64,000 nucleotides of DNA from positions 30,727 through 94,726 of the forward strand of contig DAIDGU010000076.1 of the NCBI GenBank assembly GCA_027459785.1, written 5' to 3'. Shown one piece after another: positions 55,860-64,000 of this stretch (its first letter is position 1; each line of letters starts with the position of its first letter). The notes below the pieces were generated by a model. That model saw only the letters and a program-made list of their open reading frames with translations. It searched no databases and had not been told where the DNA came from. The position numbers and the translations under genes were made by a program. This DNA comes from Ktedonobacteria bacterium (GTDB lineage Bacteria > Chloroflexota > Ktedonobacteria > Ktedonobacterales > JACDGC01).

Positions 55860-57563
55860 CTAGCTCTGGCCGTTCGCCAGACCGATGAAGAAAAAGACCA
55901 ACGCCCCCAGCATCACCGCTGCCGTCAACCCCAGGAAAAGATTCGTCAGCCAGCGCACACGGTACGTCCCCATGATGCGCCGATCATTCGCCACTAGGGT
56001 GACGAGGATCACCAGCACCGGCGAGAGCAACCCTTGCAGCACATTCGCCCAGAACATGATCTGGATCGGGTCGAAGCGCAGCAGGGCGACGATCACGCTG
56101 ACAGCGAGCGCGACGGAAAGGATCAAATAGAAGCCCTCATTTTGCCAGGGCTTTTTCCACAGGCTGGCCGTCCAGCCGAAGGTGCCGGAAACGGCGTAGG
56201 CCGTGCTCGCCAGCAGCACCGGAATCGCCACCAGGCCCGCGCCGATAAGACCGATGGCGAAGAGATACTTGGCGAATGGTCCCGCCAGCGGCTCCAGCGC
56301 CCGCGCCGCGTCTGCCGCCGTGGCAATCTGTTGGTGGTGCATGAAGAGCGTCGCCGAGGTGACGACGATGATGAAATACGCCACGAGATTGCCACTGATG
56401 ACGCCGTTGGCGATATCCCACATGCTCGCCTTGAGTTGGCGTGGCAGCGGCCCCTGGCGCTGCTCCTCTTTTTCGCCCTGCACTTGCCAGAACATCGTAT
56501 ACGGCGAGACCGTCGCGCCCAGCAAAGCTACCGCACTGCTGATGCTGGCGAAGCCCAGACCCAGGTGCGGCACGAAGGTCGCGCGCAGCACGTCGCCCCA
56601 CGCCGGATGCACCATGAATCCGGCGATGAGATACGCAATGAAGGCCAGGCTCATCCCTATGAAGACCTTTTTGATGGTGTTGAAGTTCTGGAACAGGGTC
56701 ATATACCACAGGAAGAGCGCGGCGGGGATGACAAACCACAGCCAATAGATGCCGGTGATCAATTCCAGTCCGCTGCCGATGGCCACGAGATCGCCCGCAA
56801 CGAGGCCGATGTTGGCGACGATCAGGATGATGGCGGCGGGCGCGGCAACGGCCAGACCATAGCGTTCGCGCAGGAGTTCAGCCAGTCCGCGCTGACTGAT
56901 GCGCCCGACCTTGCCACAGGCATATTGCACCGCCTGGAACATCGGCGTGGAGAGCAGCATCAGCCACAGTTGCCCATAGCCATTCGTCGCGCCGTTGATC
57001 GAATAGGAGGTGACGGCGGAAGCGTCGTTACCCGCCATCCCCGCCAGGAAACCTGGTCCCAATGCCTGCAAGAGGCGTCGGATGCCTGTCGGCTGGCCCT
57101 CCGCTAATGCTTCCTGGGCGGCGGCCTCCGTTGATGGTGGCAGGTTATGCCGGCGACGGCCTTCGCGGCGGCGCAAGCCTTCGACCGTGGGCAGATCATC
57201 CTGCAAGTGACCGAGCAGACCGCCGGTTTGCTCATCCTTCGTGCCAGATCCAGCGGTCAGATCTTCCGTGCCGACGGCACGGAGGCTGTCGATCTCATCT
57301 TCGTTGGCCTGCACGATGATCTCGCCCGGCGTGGCGGCGGTTTGGGGCGTGATGGCGGCCACGCGGTCAGCGGGAACGACGATATCTTTCTTGAAGACGA
57401 TCCCCTTCTCGATGACCACTTCATCCACCGCGCCGGTCGCGTCGCGGTGAACGTCAGCGACATGGGCCTGGCTGATATCGTGTTCGCCCAGGTCGGCATC
57501 TGTCGATTCAACGATCATCCCTGGCTCGATAGGAGGGATATGGTGATGGCGTTTGCGTCTCAT
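55860..57563 (-). CDS. PRC-barrel-like domain fused to Nramp-related metal transporter
   Basis: About 567 residues. Residues 1-85 are PRC-barrel-like (DADLGEHDISQAHVADVHRDATGAVDEVVIEKGIVFKKDIVVPADRVAAI). Then comes an acidic/basic linker, then eleven hydrophobic segments starting at LQALGPGFLAGMAGNDASAVTSYSINGATNGYGQLW. This is the Nramp/SLC11 fold, but the TM1 DPGN is GNDAS and the TM6 MPH is VSPYTMF. It is thus an Nramp-related transporter, possibly for magnesium or another ion, with unusual selectivity residues. Start ATG 57563. Confidence 0.82.
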   Translation of the reverse strand: MRRKRHHHIPPIEPGMIVESTDADLGEHDISQAHVADVHRDATGAVDEVVIEKGIVFKKDIVVPADRVAAITPQTAATPGEIIVQANEDEIDSLRAVGTEDLTAGSGTKDEQTGGLLGHLQDDLPTVEGLRRREGRRRHNLPPSTEAAAQEALAEGQPTGIRRLLQALGPGFLAGMAGNDASAVTSYSINGATNGYGQLWLMLLSTPMFQAVQYACGKVGRISQRGLAELLRERYGLAVAAPAAIILIVANIGLVAGDLVAIGSGLELITGIYWLWFVIPAALFLWYMTLFQNFNTIKKVFIGMSLAFIAYLIAGFMVHPAWGDVLRATFVPHLGLGFASISSAVALLGATVSPYTMFWQVQGEKEEQRQGPLPRQLKASMWDIANGVISGNLVAYFIIVVTSATLFMHHQQIATAADAARALEPLAGPFAKYLFAIGLIGAGLVAIPVLLASTAYAVSGTFGWTASLWKKPWQNEGFYLILSVALAVSVIVALLRFDPIQIMFWANVLQGLLSPVLVILVTLVANDRRIMGTYRVRWLTNLFLGLTAAVMLGALVFFFIGLANGQS

Positions 57564-57754
57564 CCGCGCCTCACTTCCTGGTGCGACTTGTCTCACGGCA
57601 ATCTCCTTTGCCTGCTGAACAAGCTCGTCTATCCCCTTCCTGTTGCAAAATGCATGCCAGCCTGGATGTTCGCGCTACCGCACGACGCAACAGCGATGCC
57701 TCGCCTCCAACAGGCGCAGAGCATCCAGCGCCGCTGGCGATGCCATCTTGCACC

Positions 57755-58523
57755 TCACCTGGCGTACGCTTCGGGCGCGGCCCCGCCGGGGCCGGGGAAG
57801 ATGGCATCTAGCTGGGTCAAGGTTGCCGGGGCGAGGATTGTTTCGCTGGCGGCGAACGCGCTATCGAGTTGGGCTGTTGTGCGTGGACCAATGATAGGCG
57901 CGGTCACGACCGGGTTCGCCAGCACCCAGGCCAGCGCCACCTGCGCGGGCGGCACGGCGAGTTCAGCGCACAGCGTTTCGTACGCTTGCAACTGGTCGTG
58001 GTGCTGGGTGATGGCCTCTTGCAGGCGTGGGGCCGCCCGGCGACCGGTCTGCGCAGCGTTGAGCGCGCCGCCCAGCAGGCCACCGGCCAGCGGACTCCAC
58101 GCGATCACCCCCAGGCCGTACGCCTGGAAGGCAGGGGTATTACGCGCCTTTTTGATAAAGGTCGATGTGGTCCGTCTGCAAGCGACGCAGGCTAGCCTCG
58201 CAGGCGTGGCGGATGTGCAGCGCGGAGAGCTTGCTCTCGTTCGGCCGCGTTCCCATCGGCTCATACACCTTCGTGGCCAGCACCACTTTCTCGCAGCGAC
58301 CACCCCCCTGCGCGAACCAGCGCCCGACGATCTGTTCACTGATGCCCGCGCCCAGTTGCCCACCATATTGATTGGCCGTGTCAAAGAAGTTGATGCCCTG
58401 TGCCAGGGCGTGATCCATGATCGCGTGGCTGTCGGCTTCGCTGGTTTGGGGACCGAAGTTCATCGTTCCCAGGCAGAGGCGACTGACCAAGAGGCCCGTG
58501 CGCCCCAAATGCGCATACTGCAT
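57755..58523 (-). pseudogene. Aldo/keto reductase with internal deletion and frameshift
   Basis: From the ATG at 58523 the frame reads a normal aldo/keto reductase start (RTGLLVSRLCLGTMNFG; FFDTANQYG with the catalytic Asp and Tyr; TKVYEP with the Lys; RLQTDHIDLYQ). It stops at 58140. A second frame continues from about 58160 with AFQAYGLGVIAWSPLAGGLLGG, HHDQLQAYETLCAELAVPPAQVALAWVLANP to 57755. The about 75 residues that normally join DHIDLYQ to the AYGLG segment (including the catalytic His strand and SNF) are missing. It cannot give a functional enzyme. Confidence 0.85.
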
Positions 58524-58562
58524 GCGCGTTTTTCGTTCCTTTCGCTGGCACCGTATATGTCG

Positions 58563-59939
58563 CTAGCTCTCCTGGTTGCTCTGCGCCCAGAACTCCAGCA
58601 GGTCGCTTTTCGAGATGACCGCTGCGATGGCGATGCCGGGCGGGGGCGTGGTGACGGCGACGGCGGTCTGGCCCCCCAGAAACAGATCGTAGGCGTCGCG
58701 GACGGAGGCGGTTTCCGGCAGCGTGGGCATCGGCGGTCCCTGCCAGGCGCGCACGGTCTGGCCTTCCAGGCTCTCGCCGGAGGCCAGGCGTTGCAGCATG
58801 TTCGTCTCCGTCAGGCTGCCGATGACCTTGTCATTCTCGATGACGGGCAATTGCGAGATGCCATATTGGTGCAGCAGACCGATGGCGTGGGTGATGCTAT
58901 CCGACGGGCGCACGCCCAGCACCAGCGGCACGGGGGTGGATTGCTGGCGGAAGGCCAGCAGGTCGCGCAGCGTAGGCAGCGGCAGCGCCTCGGCCAGGCC
59001 GTTTTCGCGCAGCCAGGTGTCATTGAAGACCTTGGAGAGATAGCCGCGCCCGGTATCAGGGATCAAGACGACGATCACGTCGGACGGCTGCGCTCGCCGC
59101 GCCACGTCCAGCGCCGCCCCCAGCGCCGTGCCAGCAGAGCCGCCCGCCAGGATGCCCTCCTCGCGCGCCAGCCGGCGGGCCAGGGTGAACGCGACGCGGT
59201 CCGGCACGCGCACATACTCATCGACCAGGCTGGGATCGTAATTGCCGGGAAACGTCTCTGTACCGATGCCCTCGACCTTATACGGCTTCGGCTCGTCGCC
59301 CGAATAGATCGAGCCTTCGGGGTCCGCGCCAACGATGCGGATCGCCGGATTCATCGTCTTCAGGTAGCGCGCGGTGCCGATGATCGTCCCCGCCGTGCCG
59401 ACGCCCGCGACGAAATGCGTCACTTTGCCGTCCGTGTCTTCCCAGATCTCCGGCCCCGTCGTGCGTACATGCGTCTCCGGATTCGCCGGGTTGTCATATT
59501 GGTTCGGGCGATAGGCGTTGGGGATCTCCTCCGCCAGACGCGCGGCGGTGAAGCGATAGCCGCCCGGCTCGTCGCCCGGAATGCTGCTGGGGCAGATGAC
59601 GACCTCCGCGCCATACGCGCGCAACAGGCTGCGTTTTTCTTCCGCGACCTTATCCGTCATCACGAAGATGCACTTATAGCCCTTGATGGCCGCGGCCATC
59701 GCCAGACCCGTGCCGGTGTTGCCGCTCGTCGGCTCGACGATGGTGCTACCCGGCTTGAGCAACCCCGCGCGCTCCGCCGCTTCGATCATCGGCAGGCCGA
59801 TGCGGTCTTTCACGCTGCCACCTGGATTGAACTGCTCGAGCTTCATCAGGATCAGCGGCGACAGGTTGTGTGCCAGCGCGTTCAGGCGCACCAGCGGTGT
59901 ATGCCCGATCGTTTCCAGGATGGTCTGTGCGTAACGCAT
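58563..59939 (-). CDS. cbs: Cystathionine beta-synthase with CBS-domain pair
   Basis: 458 residues from the ATG at 59939, after GGAGGA. The PLP enzyme domain (1-310) has QFNPGGSVKDR with the PLP Lys, PTSGNTGTGLAMAAAIKGY and GTAGTIIGTARYLK. The C-terminal part (about 330-455) holds two CBS motifs (TPVPLVLGVRPSDSITHAIGLLHQYGISQLPVIEND; RQAWQGPPMPTLPETASVRDAYDLFLGG). It condenses serine (or O-acetylserine) with homocysteine or sulfide; the CBS pair probably binds an adenosyl ligand. Whether it is CBS or a cysteine synthase is not settled. Confidence 0.9.
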   Translation of the reverse strand: MRYAQTILETIGHTPLVRLNALAHNLSPLILMKLEQFNPGGSVKDRIGLPMIEAAERAGLLKPGSTIVEPTSGNTGTGLAMAAAIKGYKCIFVMTDKVAEEKRSLLRAYGAEVVICPSSIPGDEPGGYRFTAARLAEEIPNAYRPNQYDNPANPETHVRTTGPEIWEDTDGKVTHFVAGVGTAGTIIGTARYLKTMNPAIRIVGADPEGSIYSGDEPKPYKVEGIGTETFPGNYDPSLVDEYVRVPDRVAFTLARRLAREEGILAGGSAGTALGAALDVARRAQPSDVIVVLIPDTGRGYLSKVFNDTWLRENGLAEALPLPTLRDLLAFRQQSTPVPLVLGVRPSDSITHAIGLLHQYGISQLPVIENDKVIGSLTETNMLQRLASGESLEGQTVRAWQGPPMPTLPETASVRDAYDLFLGGQTAVAVTTPPPGIAIAAVISKSDLLEFWAQSNQES

Positions 59940-60200
59940 TGGTGGTGAATCCTCCCCGCATGATTGCTGCATTGCGCGAAACACCGGTACCGGCGGCGTC
60001 TCTGCCAGGCTGGTCCACGATGACCGCCCTCATCATCCGGCATTGTATCACAGCGCCAGACGTCCTGGTGGGCTGCCAATCCTCAGCCGTTATTGCCAAC
60101 CACTGGTACTATATATATTGAGCAAGCACTGGATTGCGGCGAGCGCCAGCACAGGATGCCGCTGAATGACATGATCCCTTGATGGAGAAGGATAACGGGC

Positions 60201-61301
60201 ATGCAAACAGGTGCCTTGCTACCACAGCAACCGGCCCTATTGATCATCGATGCCGATGAGGCGCGGGCGCAACGGCTGGCGCGGCTGGTGACATGTGCGC
60301 ACCTGCGCGCCGTCGTCGCGTTGACGCCGTTCCTGGCGGTGCAGCGGCTGACCCAGTCACCCCTGGCCGTGCGCGCGATCATCCTGGGGACGGTCGAAGC
60401 GCAGCAAAACTTCTTTCTGGGGCAATTACAGCGGCGTCTGGCGGAAGCACTGCCCTGGCAAATCCCGCTGCTGAACATGCCGCTGTTCATTCCCGATGCC
60501 GCCCCCCTGGTGGCCGATGCGGCGCAGTCATCCCGCCAGCACAGCAGCGCCTCGGCGGCGCTGGCGGTTTTGCAGCCGCTGTGGCCGTTCTTCCCGGAAG
60601 AGCAGCGCAGCCTGGCACCGACCGAGCATGCCCAGGTATTCGCGCTGCCGCTGGCCGAGCCGCCGGAGCCGCGCATCGCCCGCCAGTTGCGCTCGCAGAA
60701 TAAGCACCTGCGCCAGATCCTGCGCGCCGCGCGGGCGATCATCCCCGGCGACGCATGGGAACGCACCCTAACGGATGTCGGGCTGGCGCAGTTCATCGCC
60801 CCCGGCAATTGGCCGCCAGAAGATGATGTCTACGCCGTTCCGCCGGAATACATCACCTGCTTACAACAAGCCGTGGCGCTGGCGCATCCGGATGACGCTG
60901 TCGCATGCCTGCGCCAGTGGAGCGACGCGGGGACGCAGCCATCGCTGCAAGCGCGGGCGGTGTCGTTGGTGACGCAACAGGCGTTCCGGTTGCTCACACG
61001 CGAGCAGGCGGTTACTACCGTGCTGAAAGCCTTCGCCCGCGAGATGAATACGATTCGCGGCGAAGACCTGCATGTGTGGGCGCACGGTCGTGACGGCACA
61101 CACTACCTGATCCATTACAGCAACCTCTACGCCTATGGCCGCCTGCGCCGCTCAACGCCGCAATGCCACGTGTGGAGCGCCTCCATCGCCGCCACCCTCC
61201 GCCTGGTGGGCATCGAGCAGTATTGGGACGTGACCGAGATCGAGTGTAGCTGCCAGACCCTCACCGGCCACTGTGTCTTCGCCGTGACACCGCGCGGTTA
61301 G
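60201..61301 (+). CDS. Receiver-like protein with C-terminal V4R-like part
   Basis: 366 residues. The N-terminal 100 residues have the alternating strand/helix pattern of a receiver (LLIIDADEARAQRLARLVTCAH), with IIDADE in place of the DD pair, but lack a phospho-Asp in the usual place. The middle is helical. The C-terminal part ends with VTEIECSCQTLTGHCVFAV, with spaced cysteines as in V4R/XylR-N-like ligand domains. It could sense a small molecule. The stop overlaps the convergent gene by 4 bases. No family can be named with confidence. Confidence 0.6.
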   Translation: MQTGALLPQQPALLIIDADEARAQRLARLVTCAHLRAVVALTPFLAVQRLTQSPLAVRAIILGTVEAQQNFFLGQLQRRLAEALPWQIPLLNMPLFIPDAAPLVADAAQSSRQHSSASAALAVLQPLWPFFPEEQRSLAPTEHAQVFALPLAEPPEPRIARQLRSQNKHLRQILRAARAIIPGDAWERTLTDVGLAQFIAPGNWPPEDDVYAVPPEYITCLQQAVALAHPDDAVACLRQWSDAGTQPSLQARAVSLVTQQAFRLLTREQAVTTVLKAFAREMNTIRGEDLHVWAHGRDGTHYLIHYSNLYAYGRLRRSTPQCHVWSASIAATLRLVGIEQYWDVTEIECSCQTLTGHCVFAVTPRG

Positions 61302-62191
61302 CCCTGCACCTGATTGGGCGGGGGTGGGGTGATGACCACGCCGGTGTTCCACTGGGTGAAGGTCGAGGTTTCGGTGAGGTCGAGGTTGCCGGCGAGGCTG
61401 GCGGCCTGCGCGCTGGCGTTCAGGGTGAGGTGCAGCGTCACCTGAGCGGGGTACTTGTTGTCTTCGCGCAACCACAGATCTTCGGTTCCCTTGCTCACGG
61501 CCTGCACCTGGCCGGGGACAACAGTAGCCGTGGCCGTGACGCTGGCAGGCGTATTCAGATCGCCGCGCACATGCCAGGTCTTGTGACCGTTGATCGTCTC
61601 TTCGCCGACGATGACGGGGTGCTGGATGGTGCTGTAGTCGAGCAGATCGACGGCGTTCAGTCCTGGAATGGCGCTGAGGGTGGCGGCGTCGGTTTTCGTC
61701 CAGAGGGTGTTGCTGCTGGTGTTGTTGCCGTTCAGCGTGCGCGTATAGGCTATATTGTCGCTGATAATCGCTTCTTCGGTGATCACGCCGGTGAGGCCGC
61801 CGGTACTGCCGACCTGGACCGTCATGTGCTGCTGGTAGGGCGTGCGGATGATCGTGCCGTTGCCAGCCAGCGGTTCACTGATCGAGCCGACGCCGGTGAC
61901 GCTGGCCGTCAGGTTGCCGCCGATGGTATACGTGGCATCGCGCAGGTGCGCCTGGCTGGCCTGGCGCAGCAACGCACCGGCATCGGCGGGCGCGGTGGCA
62001 AAATGGGCGCGCACCACGAAGTAGCCGCCGAGAGCGACGAGCAACGCCACCACGACGCCGCCCGCCAGGAAGACGCTGCGCCAATTGCGCGGACGCGCGG
62101 GCGCGAGGGGCATTTCTCCCACCGGCGTGAAGGTGGGTGGCACACCAGCCGGCGTGGGCGGCTGCGTGGGTTGTTCGTCTGCGTTTGTCAT
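61298..62191 (-). CDS. Membrane-anchored LppX/LprG-like protein
   Basis: About 297 residues from the ATG at 62191, after AAGAAGGTG; the longer frame to 62611 is not supported. A Pro-rich cytoplasmic start (1-34) precedes one hydrophobic segment (about 37-62). The outside part is beta-rich (residues 75-295) with paired strands resembling the LppX/LprAFG half-barrel (ATYTIGGNLTASVTGVGSISEPLAGNGTIIRTPYQQHMTVQV; GTEDLWLREDNKYPAQVTLHL). It has no lipobox Cys. It may bind lipid. It converges with the gene at 60201. Confidence 0.7.
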   Translation of the reverse strand: MTNADEQPTQPPTPAGVPPTFTPVGEMPLAPARPRNWRSVFLAGGVVVALLVALGGYFVVRAHFATAPADAGALLRQASQAHLRDATYTIGGNLTASVTGVGSISEPLAGNGTIIRTPYQQHMTVQVGSTGGLTGVITEEAIISDNIAYTRTLNGNNTSSNTLWTKTDAATLSAIPGLNAVDLLDYSTIQHPVIVGEETINGHKTWHVRGDLNTPASVTATATVVPGQVQAVSKGTEDLWLREDNKYPAQVTLHLTLNASAQAASLAGNLDLTETSTFTQWNTGVVITPPPPNQVQG

Positions 62192-62434
62192 ACAGCACCT
62201 TCTTGCAAAACTGGCGATCAAGCGACCTTTAGCCAAGAGATCTTTAGAAGTATAGCATGACGATGGTAAGCCATTGGGGCCTACCAGTGTGAATTCGACT
62301 ACAGTATGTGCAACGAGATGGCCTATACCGGCATAGCAGATTTGAATGCATCGATGCGATGTCGTATGATAACTTTGAAGTTCTTTCATGATTTGCTCAG
62401 AAGGTGGAGGAGGAAGTGAGGCAGAAACACCATA

Positions 62435-63844
62435 ATGATCGCCGAACGTAAGATCTTGCTCAGCCGGCGTTCGCGCCAGATCGCCGCTGTGTTGCTGCGG
62501 CATGGGCTGGGTTTTCTCATCGCGGGCCTGGAAATCGAGCGCCTCGCTCCACGCCAGCACCTTGGGGGCAAGCCGCTCCATCGCTGGCACCCCCATACCC
62601 GCCCGCAGCACGTGCGCCTGGCGATTGAGGAACTTGGTCCCACTTTTATCAAGTTCGGCCAGATGCTTTCCACCCGTGCCGATCTGCTCCCCCCCGCGTA
62701 TCAGCAGGAATTAGCCCGCTTGCAGGATACCGTGCCAGCCGAACCCGCAAGCATCATCACCGCCGTGTTGCGCGCCGAACTTGGAAACCGGTGTGAGAGC
62801 CTCTTCGCGCAGATCGATCCGATCCCGCTGGCCGCCGCCTCCATTGGGCAGGTACATGCCGCCACCCTCGCTGATGGCACCGAAGTGGTGATTAAGATTC
62901 AGCGGCCTGGCGTTCACGAGCGTATCGAAACGGATCTGGACATGCTCCAGAATCTGGCCGAGGTGGCCAGTCGCCGTTGGGAATACGCCGAACAATTCGA
63001 TCTCATCGGGCTGGTGCAGGAATTCGCGCAAACCCTCCGCGCCGAACTAGATTACCTACGCGAAGCCGCCAATGCTGAGCGTTTCGCCGCCCAGTTCGCC
63101 AAGAATCCGTATGTGCATATTCCCCGCGTCATCTGGGAAGCGACGACGGCACGGGTACTCACGTTGGAACGGCTGCATGGGGTCAAGGTGTCGGACGCGC
63201 CCGCCCTCGCCGCCTTACACATCGATCGCGCACGGCTGGCACGCCAGAGTACCGAGATCATCTTAACCATGATCTTTGAGCATGGCCACTATCATGCCGA
63301 CCCGCATCCAGGGAATTTTTTCATCGAAGACGATGGGCGCATCGGCCTGGTGGATTTCGGCATGACCGGCAGCGTTGATCCACGCTTGCGCGAGCATTTG
63401 GCAATGATGCTGCTGGCCATTACGATGCGCGAGAGCGACGCCCTGGTGGATACGATCCTGACACTGGGCGTCACCAACCGCCCGATCAATCGTCTAATGT
63501 TCCGGCGCGATCTCGAACATTTACTCGCTCCCTACTACGATCAGGCGCTAGGCGACATCGCTCTGGGGCCGATTATCCATAATGTGCTCGCCATTATCCA
63601 ACGCCATCACCTCCAACTGCCGCCCAATATGGCGCTGTTGCTGAAGACGCTGGTGATGTACGAGCAGCTCGGCATCTACCTCGATCCTGCCTTCCATCTG
63701 ACCACCTTCCTGGCACCGTATGCCCAGGAATTGGTCATTCGGCAATTCGCACCCTCGCGCTGGGCGCACCATCTGAGTTCCACCGGCATCTCCCTGGCCC
63801 ACTTGGGACTGAATCTGCCACGTCAGTTACAGAATAGCCCGTAA
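62435..63844 (+). CDS. ABC1/UbiB-family kinase-like protein
   Basis: 469 residues. LGPTFIKFGQMLSTRADLLPPAYQQELARLQDTVP is the family's KxGQ signature. PLAAASIGQVHAATLADGTEVVIKIQRPG holds the Ala-rich loop and Lys. HYHADPHPGNFFIEDDGRIGLVDFGMTG has the catalytic Asn and Asp. Typical members carry a C-terminal membrane pair (about 550 residues); here none is obvious. UbiB/AarF-like proteins support isoprenoid-quinone synthesis or lipid metabolism. The 243 bases upstream show no other gene. The call is secure, the substrate is not. Confidence 0.92.
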   Translation: MIAERKILLSRRSRQIAAVLLRHGLGFLIAGLEIERLAPRQHLGGKPLHRWHPHTRPQHVRLAIEELGPTFIKFGQMLSTRADLLPPAYQQELARLQDTVPAEPASIITAVLRAELGNRCESLFAQIDPIPLAAASIGQVHAATLADGTEVVIKIQRPGVHERIETDLDMLQNLAEVASRRWEYAEQFDLIGLVQEFAQTLRAELDYLREAANAERFAAQFAKNPYVHIPRVIWEATTARVLTLERLHGVKVSDAPALAALHIDRARLARQSTEIILTMIFEHGHYHADPHPGNFFIEDDGRIGLVDFGMTGSVDPRLREHLAMMLLAITMRESDALVDTILTLGVTNRPINRLMFRRDLEHLLAPYYDQALGDIALGPIIHNVLAIIQRHHLQLPPNMALLLKTLVMYEQLGIYLDPAFHLTTFLAPYAQELVIRQFAPSRWAHHLSSTGISLAHLGLNLPRQLQNSP

Positions 63845-63910
63845 AGCCGCCGTCCCTTGAGGGCGTGCGGATGCACGGGCGTGCGTTGGCTTGAGCCAGT
63901 GACCATACCC

Positions 63911-63939
63911 TTGACAGCCACTGCGTTTCCAGGTATACT
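63911..63939 (+). promoter_or_regulatory. Sigma70-type promoter reading off the right edge
   Basis: TTGACA (63911-63916), 17 bases, TATACT (63934-63939). It presumably serves a gene beyond the window. Confidence 0.75.
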
Positions 63940-64000
63940 AGCAGTGAAGTCTGGCGAAAAGAGGCGCACGCCGAAGCCATATCCTCCTCCCGGACGATGC

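Noticed and set aside
57147..59948. Very long plus-strand open frame across the Nramp gene, the reductase remnant and cbs
   Set aside because: It runs antisense to strong genes and shows only compositional His/Arg/Ala bias.

Overview
The window is a high-GC bacterial chromosome segment, most likely from a member of the Chloroflexota (Ktedonobacteria-like). That placement is inferred from Rpn-family transposase-like proteins, a split nuo locus, many dispersed GC-rich hairpin repeats and abundant small regulatory pairs. There is no rRNA and nothing phage-like or conjugative.

Layout. 1-9.7 kb: a decayed Rpn gene, a TIR-like membrane protein with two extracellular jelly-roll repeats, an orphan OmpR-type regulator with stacked upstream palindromes, a secreted beta-propeller protein, a ComEA-like protein, an acyl-CoA dehydrogenase, an RR/HK pair and a GNAT enzyme. 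9.8-16.9 kb: clpB with a HAIR-like operator and a repeat-filled leader, a GNAT enzyme, an SGNH hydrolase, an ADP-ribosylglycohydrolase and a DUF4031-NAD(P)HX epimerase fusion. 17-25.4 kb: a beta-oxidation block transcribed leftward as fadD, fadE, thioesterase, fadA, fadN, in which every gene junction carries a copy of one inverted-repeat family built from CACGAA units. 25.9-36.9 kb: an amidohydrolase, a SWIM protein, a second decayed Rpn gene, a ZIP transporter with its DtxR/MntR-type repressor, a second paralogous RR/HK pair, ruvA and an AI-2E-type permease. 37-43.4 kb: nuoF, an intact Rpn-like gene, nuoG, nuoH and nuoI, without nuoE or the other subunits. 43.6-51.1 kb: a membrane-anchored NYN nuclease, an OsmC protein, folP, an alpha/beta hydrolase, a cyclase-like protein, a lipoprotein and a Doc/AbrB toxin-antitoxin pair.

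The most unusual locus is 51.4-54.7 kb. A promoter is followed by a T-box leader with Leu CUC specifier, a canonical T-box motif and an intrinsic terminator, reading into leuS. A complete tRNA-Ala(GGC) gene sits at the tip of the stem that would be Stem III of that leader. After processing, the riboswitch would be in two pieces held by a 15-bp helix. The leuS coding sequence also contains two in-frame copies of the hairpin repeat found across the window, like the Rickettsia palindromic elements.

54.9-64 kb: a Flp-type pilin, a permuted-papain-like protein, a PRC-barrel/Nramp-related transporter lacking the usual metal motifs, an aldo/keto reductase pseudogene with an internal deletion, a cystathionine beta-synthase with CBS domains, a V4R-like protein, a membrane-anchored lipoprotein-like protein and an ABC1/UbiB-family kinase-like protein.

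At least 14 copies of one 20-bp hairpin (8-bp stem, 4-nt loop) occur in two stem-sequence classes that keep their pairing. They are the main non-coding theme of the window, together with three other hairpin families.
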